64,000 nucleotides of DNA from an uncultured Kiloniellaceae bacterium (GTDB taxonomy: Bacteria > Pseudomonadota > Alphaproteobacteria > Kiloniellales > Kiloniellaceae). Below the pieces are notes generated by a model. It searched no databases and was not told where the DNA came from. It was given only the letters and a program-made list of their open reading frames with translations. Location: NCBI GenBank assembly GCA_947493695.1, contig CANLSF010000001.1, positions 558,001 to 622,000 on the forward strand, written 5' to 3'. The position numbers were made by a program, and so were the translations under genes. Below are positions 34,935 through 42,328 of the stretch, piece by piece; within the stretch, counting starts at the first letter, position 1; every line of letters starts with the position of its first letter.

Positions 34935-35813
34935 ATGTTCGAGGGCTTCGAAAACCGGCAGGCTCCGGTCGGTAACTGCGTGATCAACCTCTTGGTGGGC
35001 GGCGAGGGTCCGCCGCTGCTGTTGCTGCACGGCTACCCTCAGACCCACGTCGCCTGGCACGCAGTTGCGCCAACCCTGGCGAAGCGCTTCACCTTGATCA
35101 TTCCCGATCTGCCCGGATACGGCGACAGCGTGGGTCCGGAGCCCGACCCGGCGCACCTGAACTACGCCAAGCGCACCACGGCGAAGACACTGGTGGACCT
35201 GATGATCACGCTGGGGCACGAACGCTTTTCGCTCGCAGGGCATGACCGTGGCGGACGCGTGGCCTATCGGATGGCCCTGGATCACCCGGAGCGCATCGAG
35301 CGCGTAGCGGTGCTCGACATCATCCCGACCCTCGATACCTGGGAGACCATGGATTGGGAGCAGGCGCTCAAAACCTACCACTGGCCGTTTCTTGCGCAAC
35401 CAGTGCCCTTGCCCGAGCGCATAATTGCACAGGATCCGGACTTTTATATCCAGCATCTGCTTGATCGCTGGATTCTGGATGGAAACAGCCTTGCGCCTGA
35501 AGCGGCAGCCCACTACCGCCGTCAATTCCATAAGGCCTCGGTCGTCGCCGCCACCTGTGCCGACTACCGCGCGGGTGCAAGTCAGGATGTCGTCCACGAC
35601 AGGGAAGACCGTGCAGCGGGCAGGCGCATTTCCTGCCCGCTTCTGGTCGTCTGGGGGCAGGGATACTCTCTTACTATAGAAAAGAGTCCGGCAGAGACCT
35701 GGCGTACGTGGGCGGGCGAGGTTTCCGAGGTCGCGCTGGACTGCGGTCACTTTGTCACGGAAGAGCAGCCTGACGCCTGCGCTGAAGCACTGTCTGTGTT
35801 CTTCTCGGGTTAG
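34935..35813 (+). CDS. Fluoroacetate/haloacetate dehalogenase-like alpha/beta hydrolase
   Basis: Predicted to displace halide from 2-haloacetates (fluoroacetate) by attack of an active-site aspartate. 292 aa alpha/beta hydrolase. All residues of the Rhodopseudomonas fluoroacetate dehalogenase active site align: nucleophile D104 with carboxylate-binding R105 and R108 in AGHDRGGRV, halide-pocket H149 and W150 (TYHWPFLAQP) and Y211 (DYRAGA), and catalytic H272 (CGHFVTEEQP). HGYPQ forms the oxyanion region. A GAGGAG site lies 8 bases before the ATG. It is divergent from a CGNR regulator with two shared palindromes. The last 18 codons are echoed 604 bp downstream. Defluorination versus other haloacid activity cannot be told from sequence. 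Confidence 0.86.
   Translation: MFEGFENRQAPVGNCVINLLVGGEGPPLLLLHGYPQTHVAWHAVAPTLAKRFTLIIPDLPGYGDSVGPEPDPAHLNYAKRTTAKTLVDLMITLGHERFSLAGHDRGGRVAYRMALDHPERIERVAVLDIIPTLDTWETMDWEQALKTYHWPFLAQPVPLPERIIAQDPDFYIQHLLDRWILDGNSLAPEAAAHYRRQFHKASVVAATCADYRAGASQDVVHDREDRAAGRRISCPLLVVWGQGYSLTIEKSPAETWRTWAGEVSEVALDCGHFVTEEQPDACAEALSVFFSG
35758..35782 (+). repeat. 25-bp direct repeat, copy 1 (inside hydrolase 3' end)
   Basis: The segment starting CGGAAGAGCAGCCTGACG (35758-35782) is repeated exactly at 36362-36386. In this copy it encodes EEQPDACA near the end of the dehalogenase-like protein. Confidence 0.9.
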
Positions 35814-35969
35814 TGGCCGACAGGCTGATCAAAGGGAAAAGACATTGTCCAATTTAGCGACCCGAACCAGCTTTAAAGCGCTGAGAATTCGCGCGAAGCT
35901 CCAGATTATGACCGCGTAGGTCATCAGATAACTTGTGGACTCGTTCCAGCGATTTGATAACTTTTGCAA

Positions 35970-36350
35970 ATGCCTAGATCAGCCCAGAAGAACTATCGGG
36001 ATCAAATTCGCAATTCACTCTCGCAGTCTGGCTGGGAGATTATCAGCATTGATGACAAAACTGATTGGTGGGTCGATGAGCACTGGACCATCAGCTCAAC
36101 TTCGCAAGAGTTCGGATACAGCCTTGTCATTAGCTTCCTTGTTGATCCGCTTTATGAAGGTCACGACAAGAGCTCAGCCATTTGCGAGATCGTCATCTGC
36201 AAAACCCGACCGCCAGACCGTTTGGATAACGAAAGCAGAGTCGCTGAGTTGGACATGCAAAAAGGTCATTTTGCCACAAAGCTCGATAGCTTTATTCACG
36301 AGATCAATCAGCATCGAAATTCATTAGGTGAGGCTTCTTCGCTCGACTAG
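35970..36350 (+). CDS. Hypothetical protein in an AT-richer insert
   Basis: 126 aa from an ATG at 35970 (MPRSAQKNYRDQIRNSLSQS); a TTG at 35964 would add two residues. I do not recognise a family. The protein is predicted soluble, has an amphipathic N-terminal segment, WWVDEHWTISS and a C-terminal helix DSFIHEINQHRNSLGEA. Codon use is clearly AT-richer than that of its neighbours. It lies between the two copies of the 25-bp repeat, so it may have arrived with the inserted segment. No convincing ribosome binding site was seen. Could be a small accessory or defence-island protein, but nothing in the sequence supports a function. Confidence 0.5.
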   Translation: MPRSAQKNYRDQIRNSLSQSGWEIISIDDKTDWWVDEHWTISSTSQEFGYSLVISFLVDPLYEGHDKSSAICEIVICKTRPPDRLDNESRVAELDMQKGHFATKLDSFIHEINQHRNSLGEASSLD

Positions 36351-36360
36351 CTTTCTCTTC

Positions 36361-36417
36361 TCGGAAGAGCAGCCTGACGCCTGCGCCAAAGCCCTTCAAC
36401 GCTTCTTCTTGGATTAA
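36361..36417 (+). pseudogene. Remnant of a second hydrolase 3' end
   Basis: Reading from 36361 gives SEEQPDACAKALQRFFLD and a TAA, aligned to the end of the dehalogenase-like gene (TEEQPDACAEALSVFFSG). The first 25 bp of the match are identical and the rest diverged. Nothing upstream of it is homologous, so it is a detached gene end: either a deleted paralogue or the original gene end displaced by an insertion. Confidence 0.7.
36362..36386 (+). repeat. 25-bp direct repeat, copy 2
   Basis: Exact copy of 35758-35782, offset by 604 bp, lying in the detached hydrolase 3' end. Homology continues in a diverged form for about 30 bp beyond, so this is a duplicated gene end and not a simple target-site duplication. 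Confidence 0.9.
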
Positions 36418-36434
36418 CCAAGTTTTCGGGAAGT

Positions 36435-36462
36435 AAAAAAGGGCTGCCTTCTTCAGCAACCC
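36435..36462 (-). terminator. Probable intrinsic terminator of the small DUF1127-like gene
   Basis: On the minus strand a GC stem (GGG-GCTG / CAGC-CC with a two-base bulge, 7-nt loop) is followed by six T (36435-36440 complement). It lies 47 nt beyond the stop of the gene at 36509-36700. Confidence 0.5.
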
Positions 36463-36508
36463 CCATTTAAAAATCTATAGAACCCTCCGGCTAGACGCTC
36501 ATTTTGCG

Positions 36509-36700
36509 CTAGCAGGAACTCCGGTCCAGACCGAGATCCTTCAAAATGCGAAGGTCGGAGATCTTGGACCAGCGTGACTTCCGTGCGGCCGGAACCGCGT
36601 TGGAATAGGACGCTTCTGTGGCCTGACCGCTACGACGGGTCAAATCACTTGCGCATAAACCCGGCATCGTGCAGTCGACAACAAAATTGAAGTCCGCCAT
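36509..36700 (-). CDS. Small DUF1127-like protein
   Basis: 63 aa protein from the ATG at 36700, which has a strong ribosome binding site (AGAAGGATC, about 8 bases away). A longer frame to 36784 is possible but lacks such a site. The C-terminal 20 residues (SKISDLRILKDLGLDRSSC) resemble the end of DUF1127 proteins (the LxDIGLxR pattern), small Arg-rich proteins linked to RNA and phosphate metabolism in alphaproteobacteria. The N-terminal half does not match. An intrinsic terminator follows. Assignment to DUF1127 is tentative. Confidence 0.5.
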   Translation of the reverse strand: MADFNFVVDCTMPGLCASDLTRRSGQATEASYSNAVPAARKSRWSKISDLRILKDLGLDRSSC

Positions 36701-36920
36701 TGCGCTGATCCTTCTAAAGAGCTCTGACACCAGAATATTGGTGAATACTTCAGAGCCTAAGTTAAAACTCGTTCTGATCTCCAATTAAGCCCAGTTGAGG
36801 CGCGGCACCAATGCCGAATCAACGGGCGCGCCATGCCGAATCTGCATAGCGGAAATCCACGAAACCTTAACTATTTGTGCGGTGGTTTCAGCCCGTCGGC
36901 AAAGTCCCGAACGAGGGCAG

Positions 36921-38093
36921 CTAAAGGGGCTTACCAAGTACCGGAACAAGCCGGTCCATCGCCTCGGAAAGGCGCTCCAGGGTTCCGGCATAACAGAGTC
37001 GGAAATTCCCTTCCCCGCCCTTCCCGAAAGCCGATCCCGGCGCGAGCCCGACCCCGGTCTCGTTCAGGATTTTCTTGGCCGCGCTCAGACTGTCGGTCAT
37101 GCCCTCGACTGCAAAGAAAAAGTAAAACGCACCCTTGGGGCTGGTCGCCCGGACCTCGGGCACCGCCGACAGCCGCTGAAACACCAGATCCCGCCCCTGA
37201 CGGCAGCGATCCACGGTCTGTTTCACAAAATCCTCTCCCTCCCGCAGGGCAGCGATGCAGCCGTGCTGAAGAAAGGCCTGGGTCCCGGAAGTATTGAATT
37301 CGATGAGATTGTCCAACACAGGCCCCAGGCTCGCTGGGTGGGTCAGCCAACCCATGCGCCAGCCGGTCATGGCCCAGGCCTTGGAAAAGCTGTTCACGAC
37401 GATCAAGGCATCTTCGGGATCGGCAATCTGCAAGAAGGAGTTCGCGACTTCCTGCTCGTAGACGAAGCGATGATAAACCTCGTCCGCGATCAGCCAGATC
37501 CCACGCGCACGGCAAAATTCCAGGACTTCGCGCTGTTCATCCCGGGTGATCATCCAGCCAGTAGGATTGCTCGGCGACACAATAAACAGCGCCCGTGTAT
37601 GTTCATCGCAGTTGGCAAAAAGACGCTCCAGATCGAGCGTAAAACTGCCGTCGTCTTTTTGATCGAGGCTGACCTGGCGGGCTTCAGCGCCCATGATCTC
37701 GATCGCCCCCATCACATTCGGCCAGCCCGGCGTCACGCAGACGATATTATCTCCAAGTCCCGCAAGGGTCTGCGCCGCCAGCATGATGCCGTTCATGGCC
37801 GCCGAGGTGACAGTCACGCGCTCAACATCAAGCGGAATCTCGAAAGTCCGCTGCATGTAGCCGGCGAGCTCCTGCCGGAGTTCGGGCAGGCCGCGTTTTT
37901 GACTGTAAAAGCAGAGACCCTTCTGCAAGGCCGCGTGCGCTGCGTCGGAGATAAAGGCCGGCGTGGTGTCGTTGCCCTCACCGACCCAGAGCGGAATCAA
38001 GTTTTCACGCCCAAATCCCATCTGCCAGAGTTCAACAATCTTCGAGCTCTCAAGTCCGGCAATCTGTGGACGGATCGGCGCGGGGAAAGGCAT
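36921..38093 (-). CDS. PLP-dependent aminotransferase, class I/II
   Basis: Fold-type I aminotransferase, 390 aa from the start at 38093 (MPFPAPIRPQIAGLESSKIV). The frame stays open to 38525 but the extra residues are not family-like and overlap the promoter of the divergent CoA-transferase genes. The pyridoxal-phosphate lysine is in VNSFSKAWAMTGWRMGWL; SPSNPTGWMI carries the conserved NPTG, and LIADEVYHRF the cofactor-binding aspartate and tyrosine. It belongs to the aspartate/aromatic aminotransferase subgroup, but the amino acid used cannot be told. Confidence 0.88.
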   Translation of the reverse strand: MPFPAPIRPQIAGLESSKIVELWQMGFGRENLIPLWVGEGNDTTPAFISDAAHAALQKGLCFYSQKRGLPELRQELAGYMQRTFEIPLDVERVTVTSAAMNGIMLAAQTLAGLGDNIVCVTPGWPNVMGAIEIMGAEARQVSLDQKDDGSFTLDLERLFANCDEHTRALFIVSPSNPTGWMITRDEQREVLEFCRARGIWLIADEVYHRFVYEQEVANSFLQIADPEDALIVVNSFSKAWAMTGWRMGWLTHPASLGPVLDNLIEFNTSGTQAFLQHGCIAALREGEDFVKQTVDRCRQGRDLVFQRLSAVPEVRATSPKGAFYFFFAVEGMTDSLSAAKKILNETGVGLAPGSAFGKGGEGNFRLCYAGTLERLSEAMDRLVPVLGKPL

Positions 38094-38334
38094 CAAAAAA
38101 ACCACTTCAAATTTGAACCTCGTCAAGAGGTGCCATGGCCCGCGGAGCTTGGCAAGCGCCATGCCGGTCAAGGGAAAGAGATCGCCTTGAGCCGAGCCGA
38201 ACGCTTGAGTATGATGCCGCGTTTTTTGCACTGCGGCGATGATCCAAAAGCAGTGATGCGATAACATACAGACGCACAAGATCGAGCGGCTTCGAAGCTC
38301 GCGGCGAAACCATTGTGACAAGGGTAGACACAGC

Positions 38335-39036
38335 ATGAACAAGGTATTTCCCGACGCGACCAGCGCCCTCGACGGTCTGCTGTTCGACGGCATGACGCTG
38401 ATGGCGGGTGGCTTCGGACTCTGCGGAGTTCCGGAACATCTGACCGAAGCCCTCAAGGCATCGGGCGTGAAAGGCCTGACGGTTATCTCAAACAACGCCG
38501 GCGTCGATGGAGACGGCCTGGGCATCCTGCTCGAAACCCGGCAGATCGCGAAGATGATCTCGTCCTACGTTGGCGAGAACAAGCTCTTCGAAAAGCAGTA
38601 TCTGGACGGTGATCTGGAACTCGAATTCAATCCGCAGGGTACACTGGCCGAACGCATCCGCGCCGGTGGCGCCGGGATCCCGGCCTTCTTCACCAAGACC
38701 GGCGTCGGCACCCTGGTGGCTGAAGGCAAAGAGGTCCGCAACTTCGATGGCGATGACTACGTCATGGAAAGCTGGCTCAAGTCCGACGTCTCGATCGTCA
38801 AAGCCTGGAAGGGCGATACGGAAGGCAATCTGATTTTCCGCAAGACCGCCCGTAACTTTAACGCGCCCATGGCCACCGCGGGCAAGGTCACCATCGCCGA
38901 GGTCGAGGAACTAGTTGAGCCAGGAAGCCTGCACGCCGACGAGATTCACTGTCCCGGCATTTTCGTCCAGCGCATCGTGGATGGTGGAAATTATCGCAAG
39001 GTCATCGAAAAACGCACAACGCGGCCCCGCAGTTAA
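38335..39036 (+). CDS. scoA: 3-oxoacid CoA-transferase (SCOT-type) subunit A
   Basis: Alpha subunit of a two-gene CoA-transferase, 233 aa. It transfers CoA from succinyl-CoA to acetoacetate or a related 3-oxoacid, allowing use of ketone bodies and polyhydroxybutyrate products. Landmarks: GMTLMAGGFGLCGVPEHL, with the glycine-rich CoA loop; SNNAGVDGDGLG; and GTLAERIRAGGAGIPAFFT. The start is MNKVFPDATSAL. Subunit B follows after 71 nt. It diverges from the aminotransferase gene across 241 nt. Confidence 0.93.
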   Translation: MNKVFPDATSALDGLLFDGMTLMAGGFGLCGVPEHLTEALKASGVKGLTVISNNAGVDGDGLGILLETRQIAKMISSYVGENKLFEKQYLDGDLELEFNPQGTLAERIRAGGAGIPAFFTKTGVGTLVAEGKEVRNFDGDDYVMESWLKSDVSIVKAWKGDTEGNLIFRKTARNFNAPMATAGKVTIAEVEELVEPGSLHADEIHCPGIFVQRIVDGGNYRKVIEKRTTRPRS

Positions 39037-39107
39037 TCTGCGCGCGCAGCCGCCCGGCGAATTGATGACTTCACAACCAGACAAACACTCAGATAGGAAC
39101 GAATGGC

Positions 39108-39758
39108 ATGGCTTGGACGCGAGATGAGATGGCGGCACGCGCCGCGAAGGAACTCAGCGACGGCTTTTACGTAAACCTGGGCATCGGCATCCCGACCCTG
39201 GTGGCCAACTACATCCCCGAAGGTATGCACGTCACCCTGCACAGCGAAAACGGCATGCTGGGTATCGGCCCCTTCCCCTATGAAGGCGAAGAGGACCCGG
39301 ACCTGATCAACGCCGGCAAGCAGACCGTGACCGAGCTGCCGCAGAGCTCTTACTTCGACAGCGCTGCAAGCTTCGGCATGATCCGGGGCGGGCACATCAA
39401 CCTGGCCATCCTGGGCGCCATGCAGGTTGCCGAGAACGGTGATCTCGCCAACTGGATGATCCCGGGCAAGCTGGTCAAGGGCATGGGCGGCGCGATGGAC
39501 CTGGTGGCCGGCGTGCAGCGCGTGGTCGTCGTGATGGACCATAACTCCAAAGCCGGCGATGCGAAGTTCCTGAAGGCCTGTGATCTGCCATTGACCGGCA
39601 CCCACGTGGTCGATCTGCTGATCACAGACCTGGGTGTTTTCGAGATCGACAAAAAGGATGGCGGTGTCACCCTTACGGAACTGGCACCCGACGTCACCGT
39701 GGACGTTGTTCGGGAACGCACCGAAGCCAACTTCGAGGTCGCTGCCGGTTTGGCGTAA
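39108..39758 (+). CDS. scoB: 3-oxoacid CoA-transferase (SCOT-type) subunit B
   Basis: Beta subunit with the catalytic glutamate in [14 protein letters not shown], which forms the glutamyl-CoA intermediate. 216 aa, normal. Other signatures: [17 protein letters not shown] near the N-terminus and [34 protein letters not shown] completes the family pattern. The ATG at 39108 is preceded by AGGAACGAATGGC. Functions as a heteromer with scoA. Confidence 0.94.
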   Translation: MAWTRDEMAARAAKELSDGFYVNLGIGIPTLVANYIPEGMHVTLHSENGMLGIGPFPYEGEEDPDLINAGKQTVTELPQSSYFDSAASFGMIRGGHINLAILGAMQVAENGDLANWMIPGKLVKGMGGAMDLVAGVQRVVVVMDHNSKAGDAKFLKACDLPLTGTHVVDLLITDLGVFEIDKKDGGVTLTELAPDVTVDVVRERTEANFEVAAGLA

Positions 39759-39835
39759 CGACCCTGTGCAGACAGCCGGTTCGTGCTGAAGGTACCAGCT
39801 GTTGAGGGCGGTAGCGTTAAGCCGCCCGCCTCGCG

Positions 39836-39861
39836 CAGGGCAGGCCTGCGTCTGCCCTGCC
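39836..39861 (+). other. Stem-loop after scoAB
   Basis: Perfect 9-bp stem GCAGGGCAG / CTGCCCTGC (39836-39844, 39853-39861) with an 8-nt loop, preceded by a second stem GGGCGG ... CCGCCC. No T-run follows. Likely transcript 3' end of scoAB, or a Rho-dependent stop region. Confidence 0.45.
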
Positions 39862-39899
39862 TAGCGGATTAAGCCGTCAGGCTGTATCTTTCGTGCGGT

Positions 39900-40829
39900 A
39901 TGCCTCCGCCCAAACTATCTTTCAGCCGCGTCGATGCGATCTCCGCGCCGGTGCAGGGTGCTCTGTTGATGACCCTGGCCGCGCTCGGGTTTTCTATCAT
40001 GAACATCCTGATCCGCTATGCTGCTAATGAGCTGCATCCGGTTCAGATTGCGTTTTTCCGGAACTTTTTTGCGCTCGCATTCGTCCTGCCCTGGCTCTTC
40101 CGGCATGGTCTGTCGGGCCTCAAGACCGAGCGTCCCGCATTGCATCTCCTGCGTTCTGTGGTCGGTCTCTCGGCAATGTTCTGCTGGTTTACCTCGATCA
40201 CCATACTGCCGCTCGCCGAGGCTGTTGCGCTGAACTTCACAGTCCCGCTCTTTGCCACCGCAGGCGCCTACTTCATCCTGCGTGAGGCGGTCGGTGTGCG
40301 GCGTTGGTCCGCAACCCTTGCCGGGTTTGTCGGGGTGATCGTGATCCTGCGCCCGGGCTTTGTCGAACTCACACCGGCGATGGCCATGCCGGTGATCGCG
40401 GCCGGCTTTATGGCGGGATCTGTACTGCTGGTCAAAACCCTGTCGCGGACCGAAGACACGGTCGCAATGGTGCTGATCATGAACCTGATCATGACACCTC
40501 TGTCTCTAATTCCCGCGCTTTTCGTCTGGGAATGGCCGAGCTGGACCGTGCTAGGCTATCTGACGATGATCGGGCTTGTCGCGACCATCGCGCACCTCGC
40601 ATTAACGAGATCCTATCGGCTGGCAGATGCCTCGGCGGTGATCCCCTTCGACTACGCCCGCCTGCCCTTCGTGGCCTTCTTTGCCTACTTCGCGTTCGGC
40701 GAGGTGCCGGACGAATGGACCTGGATCGGCGCAACCATCATCGCCGGTTCTGCAATCTACATCGCTCAGCGGGAAGCCAAGGTTGCGCGTGAGCGCACGG
40801 CCGCCGAAGCACCGCGAGCCCAGACTTAA
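39900..40829 (+). CDS. DMT-superfamily (EamA) transporter
   Basis: Inner-membrane drug/metabolite transporter, 309 aa, with ten predicted helices in two EamA repeats. The first repeat contains LAALGFSIMNILIRYAANEL and FFRNFFALAFVLPWL; the second ends AVIPFDYARLPFVAFFAY. GEVPDEWTWIGATIIAGSAI is the typical last-helix pair. Substrates of this family include amino acids and other metabolites; none can be assigned here. The TAA stop shares its A with the start of a second, homologous EamA gene, suggesting a co-translated pair. Confidence 0.9.
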   Translation: MPPPKLSFSRVDAISAPVQGALLMTLAALGFSIMNILIRYAANELHPVQIAFFRNFFALAFVLPWLFRHGLSGLKTERPALHLLRSVVGLSAMFCWFTSITILPLAEAVALNFTVPLFATAGAYFILREAVGVRRWSATLAGFVGVIVILRPGFVELTPAMAMPVIAAGFMAGSVLLVKTLSRTEDTVAMVLIMNLIMTPLSLIPALFVWEWPSWTVLGYLTMIGLVATIAHLALTRSYRLADASAVIPFDYARLPFVAFFAYFAFGEVPDEWTWIGATIIAGSAIYIAQREAKVARERTAAEAPRAQT

Positions 40830-41761
40830 TGACAACAACGCCAAGCGAGGCCCGGAAAAAGACCTGGCATATGCTCTCCCCGAACCATCGCGGTGCGATC
40901 TGGATGATGGGCGCCACCGCCGGTTTCACAATCAATGGCGCGCTGGTGAAAACACTCTCGCAGCTCGACATGGACGCCTTTCAGATCAGCTTCGCCCGCG
41001 CCTTCTTCGCGCTGCTGGCAATCCTGCCTTTTGTCTGGCGCGAACGACAAAGCGTGCTGATCAGCAAACACTGGGGCATTCATATCGTGCGCGCGCTCTC
41101 CGGAGCGATTGCCATGATCGCAGGCTACTATGCCGTCTCCAGAATGCCGCTGGCGGATGTAACCGCACTTGGCTTTACCCAGCCGCTCTTTACGACCCTG
41201 CTAGCCTTTCTGCTGCTGAGCGAGGTCGTACGCTGGCGCCGCTGGTCAGCAACCTTTATCGGATTTCTCGGCGTTCTGGTTATCGTCCGCCCCGGTGCCG
41301 ACAGCTTCGAGCCGACGGCGTTCGCAGCACTTGCCATGGCCTTTGGGATCGCGTTGGCGGTAACACTGGTCAAACGCTTTCCGGAGGGCGAGAGCAGCGT
41401 CACCATGCTGCTGGTTTTCTGCGTCACCTCCATTCTGCTCACTGCGCCACCCGCGCTTTACCTCTGGCGCGAACCCAGTCTTTATGAATTTGGATTGCTG
41501 TGCGGAGTCGGTGTGGTCGGCATTGGTTCTCAAGCCATGATCATCCAAGCCTACCGCAACGGCGAAGCCTCCTTCGTCGCACCCTTCGACTACACAAAGT
41601 TGCTGTTGGCCGGTGTCATTGGTTATCTGCTGTTCGATGAGTTTCCGGATGGCTGGACCTGGGTCGGAGCCGCAATCATCGTTGGCTCGACGCTCTACAT
41701 CGTCAACCGGGAAGGCCAGCAAGGCCGCGACCGCAGCACACCGCCGCAATCAAGACTGTAG
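40829..41761 (+). CDS. DMT-superfamily (EamA) transporter, tandem paralogue
   Basis: 310 aa, ten helices, homologous along its length to the preceding gene: ATAGFTINGALVKTLSQLDM against the equivalent first helix, FARAFFALLAILPFVWRE, then VAPFDYTKLLLAGVIGYLLF and FPDGWTWVGAAIIVGSTLYI. It overlaps the preceding stop by one base (TAATG). Tandem EamA genes with coupled translation could form a heterodimer, as in the small-multidrug-resistance relatives, although single EamA proteins usually act alone. Convergent with the DUF1232 gene, 2 nt apart. Confidence 0.9.
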   Translation: MTTTPSEARKKTWHMLSPNHRGAIWMMGATAGFTINGALVKTLSQLDMDAFQISFARAFFALLAILPFVWRERQSVLISKHWGIHIVRALSGAIAMIAGYYAVSRMPLADVTALGFTQPLFTTLLAFLLLSEVVRWRRWSATFIGFLGVLVIVRPGADSFEPTAFAALAMAFGIALAVTLVKRFPEGESSVTMLLVFCVTSILLTAPPALYLWREPSLYEFGLLCGVGVVGIGSQAMIIQAYRNGEASFVAPFDYTKLLLAGVIGYLLFDEFPDGWTWVGAAIIVGSTLYIVNREGQQGRDRSTPPQSRL

Positions 41762-41763
41762 CG

Positions 41764-42231
41764 CTATGCGCCCGGCGCTTCGTCGCGCTGCATATCGGCG
41801 GCTTCCAACTCCTCGGAGTCTGACAAAGTGTATCTCGCGCGCGTGCGGTGTTCCTCGTTCAAGTGTCCGGAGATCGCGCGCAGCGCCGCAAGCACGACAG
41901 TCGCGTCATCGGTAAATCCGAGACCCGCGATAATGTCAGGGATCATATCGGTGGGAACCACGAAATACGCCAACGCGCCCATCAGTGTCGCCCGCACCCA
42001 GACCGGTGTCTTACGGTCCGTGGCACAATAGTAACCCGCCACCGCATCCTCTATGAAGGGAACCTTGCCGATGGTGGTTCGAACCTTCGGCCAGAAGCCG
42101 CGCTTGACCTTCTTTTCGTCGCGCTTCATTCGTTCCGGCGAGACGGGTACAAGCGCCTTACCCGTGAGGGCTTCCTCGTAAAGAGAAGCCTCGTCTTCAG
42201 AGGCCTTGGATGTTGGTTGGTCAGTCGACAT
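41764..42231 (-). CDS. DUF1232 (YkvA-like) family protein
   Basis: 155 aa protein with the short DUF1232 domain: VRATLMGALAYFVVPTDMIP followed by DIIAGLGFTDDATVVLAALR, where the V(P)xDxIPD and GxxDD motifs are the family hallmark. There is a hydrophobic stretch in this region that may associate with the membrane. The N-terminal 60 residues and the acidic C-terminus are variable. The molecular function of the family is not established. Confidence 0.82.
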   Translation of the reverse strand: MSTDQPTSKASEDEASLYEEALTGKALVPVSPERMKRDEKKVKRGFWPKVRTTIGKVPFIEDAVAGYYCATDRKTPVWVRATLMGALAYFVVPTDMIPDIIAGLGFTDDATVVLAALRAISGHLNEEHRTRARYTLSDSEELEAADMQRDEAPGA

Positions 42232-42328
42232 AGCCTAGATATGGGAATTTATGGCAAGGGTCGCAATGTCTGAGTCGATATGCTATCTGCGGCGGCGATT
42301 GCTGAAACAGCTTGAGAAGGTATAGCGA

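Noticed and set aside
35758-36386. 25-bp direct repeat as an insertion-sequence target-site duplication
   Set aside because: The homology continues beyond the repeat to both stop codons and there is no transposase or terminal inverted repeat between the copies; it is a duplicated gene end.
36708-36740. TGATCC as a possible second RpoE-type promoter
   Set aside because: No TA-rich -10 element at 18 bp spacing, and the hexamer is on the strand opposite the small gene.
36795-38264. 489-codon plus-strand open frame opposite the aminotransferase gene
   Set aside because: The aminotransferase on the minus strand has its PLP lysine and NPTG motifs; the opposite frame has none and no ribosome binding site.
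38094-38525. N-terminal extension of the aminotransferase frame
   Set aside because: The extra 144 codons are not aminotransferase-like and would overlap the divergent scoA promoter and coding start; the start at 38093 matches the family.
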